From the NCBI RefSeq assembly GCF_022668875.1, contig NZ_JAKGCR010000015.1, positions 24,206-88,205 on the forward strand: a DNA stretch of 64,000 nucleotides. Direction: 5' to 3'. This stretch comes from Domibacillus sp. PGB-M46. Lineage in GTDB: Bacteria; Bacillota; Bacilli; Bacillales; Domibacillaceae. A program made the translations under genes and the position numbers. The notes below the pieces were generated by a model. The model did no database searches. It saw nothing but the letters and a program-made list of their open reading frames with translations, and was not told where the DNA came from. This document shows positions 61,912 through 64,000 of the stretch, piece by piece (position 1 is the first letter of the stretch; every line of letters begins with the position of its first letter).

Positions 61912-61943
61912 AAAAGGCAGCCTCTTTGAGGCTGCCTTTTTTG
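61912..61943 (+). terminator. Intrinsic terminator
   Basis: AAAGGCAGCCTC pairs with GAGGCTGCCTTT and T run follows. Confidence 0.85.
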
Positions 61944-61997
61944 TTTGCTCGCTTGGGCGGATGTTCCTGTTCCATGACGGGCAAAAAAAGCGTTCCA

Positions 61998-62028
61998 TAA
62001 AAAAGCCTGCCCCATAAACGTCAGGCTT
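61998..62028 (-). terminator. Intrinsic terminator of the CAP-domain gene
   Basis: On the minus strand AAGCCTGACG pairs loosely with GGCAGGCTT, followed by T6. Confidence 0.6.
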
Positions 62029-63133
62029 AGTTATTAAAAAAGTTTTCCGTGAAGTAAGGCTGGTTTTCGCCGTTTAGCGCAACCCCTACTCCTAAGTAGT
62101 GGAAATCACCATTTAAAATATTTTTTCGATGGCCGGCGGAGTTCATTAAGCCCTCGTGTGCAAAAATACTGCTGAATTGCCCATAAGCAAGGTTTTCACC
62201 GGCAGTTGTAAAGTGAATACGGTCTTCCTCCATCCGGTCAAATGGTGACTGGCCTTCAAGGTTTGTATGATCAAAATACACATGCTGAGCCATATCCTGG
62301 CTGTGCTCCCGTGCCGTGCCACTGACCGGATCATCCCATGTGAGTACCGGCAGTCCGTGCACAACCCGGGCGGCGTTTGTCACATCAAACAGCTGGTATT
62401 CAAACCCTTTGCGCAGTGCCGGACTGTTTTCACCGTACATGCCCTTTTTTTCCGCTTCTAGATCTTCATCTAAAATAAGAATAGCTGTAACGGTATCCTG
62501 TTCATGTACATCATAAAAAATGGTTACATAGCTGTCGTCCATATGGTAGTAATCATGTTCATTTGTTTCATTTAAGATATAATACGTCAGCCCTTTACGC
62601 ATTTTATCCATTGGTTCGCCAAGCTTTTCACGGACATTTTCTTGAGGTGTATTCAAGGCAATACCGTTTTTCGAGGAAATCAAGTTGTGGTTCGTATAAA
62701 GCCCGTTCACGCGGTTTTCTTCGTCATAAGACACCATCAAAAAGTTTTGATAATTTTCGTGATAAGCATACCATTCGGTTCCATACTCATTTTGAGAATG
62801 GCGTTTCGGTACTCCGACTTCCTGCTCCACCTTTGAACGGCTGTCCCCAATTTGAATATTGTAAACGGAAAACGTCTGGGATTCCGGAGCAGCCAGCGCC
62901 GGCTGTTCAGCTTTCTCTACGGTTTTTGGCGCTATGCCCACGAGGCTTTTTACTTCACTTGTCACTCTATCCACAGTACCAGTTACAGCAGAACTTTTTC
63001 TTATGTCTTCCAGCTCGTCACTGATCACGTCCATAAAAGCCAAATTCACATACGGCTCGGCATATTCTTCCCACAGCGGCCGTGTATTAAAAGCCACAAC
63101 AAGCAGCAACACAACAGATAATAATTTTTTCAA
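62027..63133 (-). CDS. CAP-domain (SCP-like) exported protein, YlbC type
   Basis: 368 residues. N-terminal signal or anchor (MKKLLSVVLLLVVAFNTRPLW), a middle CAP-associated domain (IQIGDSRSKVEQEVGVPKRHSQNEYGTEWYAYHE) and a C-terminal CAP domain: VTNAARVVHGLPVLTWDDPVSGTAREHSQDMAQHVYFDHTNLEGQSPFDRM, GENLAYGQ and LMNSAGHRKNILNGDFHYLGVGVA with the His/Glu cluster. Role unknown; exported CAP proteins bind lipids or act at the cell surface. TTG start behind GGAGTG. Confidence 0.9.
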   Translation of the reverse strand: MKKLLSVVLLLVVAFNTRPLWEEYAEPYVNLAFMDVISDELEDIRKSSAVTGTVDRVTSEVKSLVGIAPKTVEKAEQPALAAPESQTFSVYNIQIGDSRSKVEQEVGVPKRHSQNEYGTEWYAYHENYQNFLMVSYDEENRVNGLYTNHNLISSKNGIALNTPQENVREKLGEPMDKMRKGLTYYILNETNEHDYYHMDDSYVTIFYDVHEQDTVTAILILDEDLEAEKKGMYGENSPALRKGFEYQLFDVTNAARVVHGLPVLTWDDPVSGTAREHSQDMAQHVYFDHTNLEGQSPFDRMEEDRIHFTTAGENLAYGQFSSIFAHEGLMNSAGHRKNILNGDFHYLGVGVALNGENQPYFTENFFNN

Positions 63134-63518
63134 TCATTCACACTCCGTTCTTTCTTTATTTTAACGGAAATATGCTTATTTTTCACGCAAAGCGGCAGCA
63201 GCTGAGCAGGAAGAGCGTGTGGCCTAAAACGGACCCGGCTTCTTTTAAGCAGTTTAACATATGGATTCGCATCTTTGATAGCAACAGAGTACATTCAAGG
63301 AAAACCATAAGGCAGAAAACAAGCTCATTTTTATTAATATAGTTTTTCCATTGGAAGAATCATTATACATAACAGGCAAAAATCATCAGAAGAAAGAGAT
63401 ATAGATTTATATGTGAAAAAATTCACATAATTTTTTAAGTTTTTTATGCAGAAAAATCAGATTGAAAGCGCTATGATAGAGAAAGGAAGTTTTTTATTTT
63501 AATGGAGGTACAATAAGC
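63134..63518 (+). promoter_or_regulatory. Intergenic control region of the malic enzyme gene
   Basis: No gene found. A hairpin TATGTGAA/TTCACATA with T run lies at about 63409-63436, a possible terminator or attenuator. A cre-like TGAAAGCGCTATGA (63463-63476) overlaps a TATGAT -10-like box (63472-63477); no good -35 is seen. Confidence 0.4.
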
Positions 63519-64000
63519 ATGGCATACAATAAGTTAATTCGTACGTTAATGATTGAAATTCCATCCGTTCCGGGCAGCCTTGGAAAAGTAGCAACGGCTA
63601 TCGGGCTGCGTGGCGGTGATATCGGGGAAGTAGAAACGATTAAAGTAGGCCCGGCTTACACGCAGCGGAACATCACCGTGCAGATTGAACAGGAAGATCA
63701 GCTTGCAGGCATTATTGAAAGCATCAACGAACTGGAAGGATTCCGCGTGCAGGCGGTATCGGACGAAGTGCTTCGTGCCCACGAAGGCGGCAAAGTACAG
63801 ATGAAAAGCCGGGTGCCAATCCAGACACTCGCAGACTTGAGCCGCGTGTACACACCAGGGGTTGCGGATGTATGCAAAGTGATTCAGGCAGAGCCGGAAA
63901 AAGCAAAAATCTATACAAACATTGGCAACAGTGTGGCCGTTGTCACAGACGGAACGGCCATTTTAGGGCTGGGTGATATCGGCCCGGTTGCCGGCATGCC
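63519..64000 (+). CDS. NAD-dependent malic enzyme, N-terminal part with ACT domain
   Basis: The frame opens at an ATG behind GGAGGT and runs off the window end. Residues 1-85 are an ACT domain (LIRTLMIEIPSVPGSLGKVATAIGLRGGDIGEVETIKVG), then the malic enzyme starts: SRVPIQTLADLSRVYTPGVADVCKVI, AKIYTNIGNSVAVVTDGTAILGLGDIGP. Oxidatively decarboxylates malate to pyruvate. The ACT fusion is typical of one Bacillus malic enzyme class. The 3' two thirds lie outside. Confidence 0.9.
   Translation, partial: MAYNKLIRTLMIEIPSVPGSLGKVATAIGLRGGDIGEVETIKVGPAYTQRNITVQIEQEDQLAGIIESINELEGFRVQAVSDEVLRAHEGGKVQMKSRVPIQTLADLSRVYTPGVADVCKVIQAEPEKAKIYTNIGNSVAVVTDGTAILGLGDIGPVAGM

Overview
The window looks like a chromosomal segment of an endospore-forming member of the Bacillaceae. 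Gene families are Bacillus-type (YqjM/NamA, YeeN, YtcD-YtbD-YtbE, YwrA-YwrB-YwrC, SodF, YlbC, CotF-like coat proteins beside a manganese catalase). There are two sporulation-kinase-like histidine kinases, strong AGGAGG ribosome binding sites, frequent GTG/TTG starts and U-tailed hairpin terminators. The base composition is even. I see no prophage, insertion sequence with a transposase, rRNA, tRNA or CRISPR array, so most of the window is ordinary core and near-core genome. Small non-coding repeats and four decayed genes are scattered through it.

Layout. 1-8.9 kb: end of a histidine kinase, then single-gene units (LOG-family enzyme, SRPBCC protein, zinc metallopeptidase with a SigB-like promoter, thioredoxin, MarR, NADPH dehydrogenase, enoyl-CoA hydratase, YeeN, LysE exporter, DnaB/DnaD C-domain protein). 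8.9-17.5 kb: a guanidine-assimilation locus on the minus strand, made of an APC permease, two urea-amidolyase-associated proteins, a biotin-dependent carboxylase and allophanate hydrolase, with one guanidine-I (ykkC) riboswitch before the permease and another before the catabolic operon. 17.6-23.7 kb: MFS transporter, a decayed ASCH gene, a second kinase, DsbA-like and TauE proteins, and a cyclic-di-GMP-I riboswitch in front of a secreted TIM-barrel protein. 23.9-28.6 kb: Leloir galactose operon galK-galE-galT with its LacI-type regulator and two candidate operators.

28.6-34.8 kb: DJ-1 family protein, HxlR regulator with duplicated operators facing an MFS exporter and aldo-keto reductase, a Fur-boxed ferredoxin-NADP reductase and SodF. 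34.8-42.8 kb: metal homeostasis, with cadC-cadA facing a ynfA gene (two CadC-type operators), a frameshifted copper-storage protein gene, csoR-copZ-copA with two CsoR-like sites, and a CtaG/DUF2243 membrane pair. 43-50 kb: esterase, LacI regulator with two downstream operator-like sites, HAD phosphatase, split chromate transporter, MFS transporter and Lrp regulator. 50-55 kb: DCC protein, EAL phosphodiesterase, coat-like proteins and manganese catalase. 55-64 kb: adenine deaminase coupled to an alkyltransferase-like protein, FAD oxidase coupled to a half-size MFS protein, two gene remnants, MarR-azoreductase, cold shock protein, CAP-domain protein and the start of a malic enzyme.

The best candidates for something new are: two roughly 150-160 bp segments, each flanked by a duplicated terminator hairpin and with similar ends; a family of GC-rich intergenic repeats arranged twice as divergent pairs; the two-riboswitch guanidine locus with an APC permease as likely importer; and the c-di-GMP-controlled secreted protein. 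All product calls are from reading translations; no database search was run.
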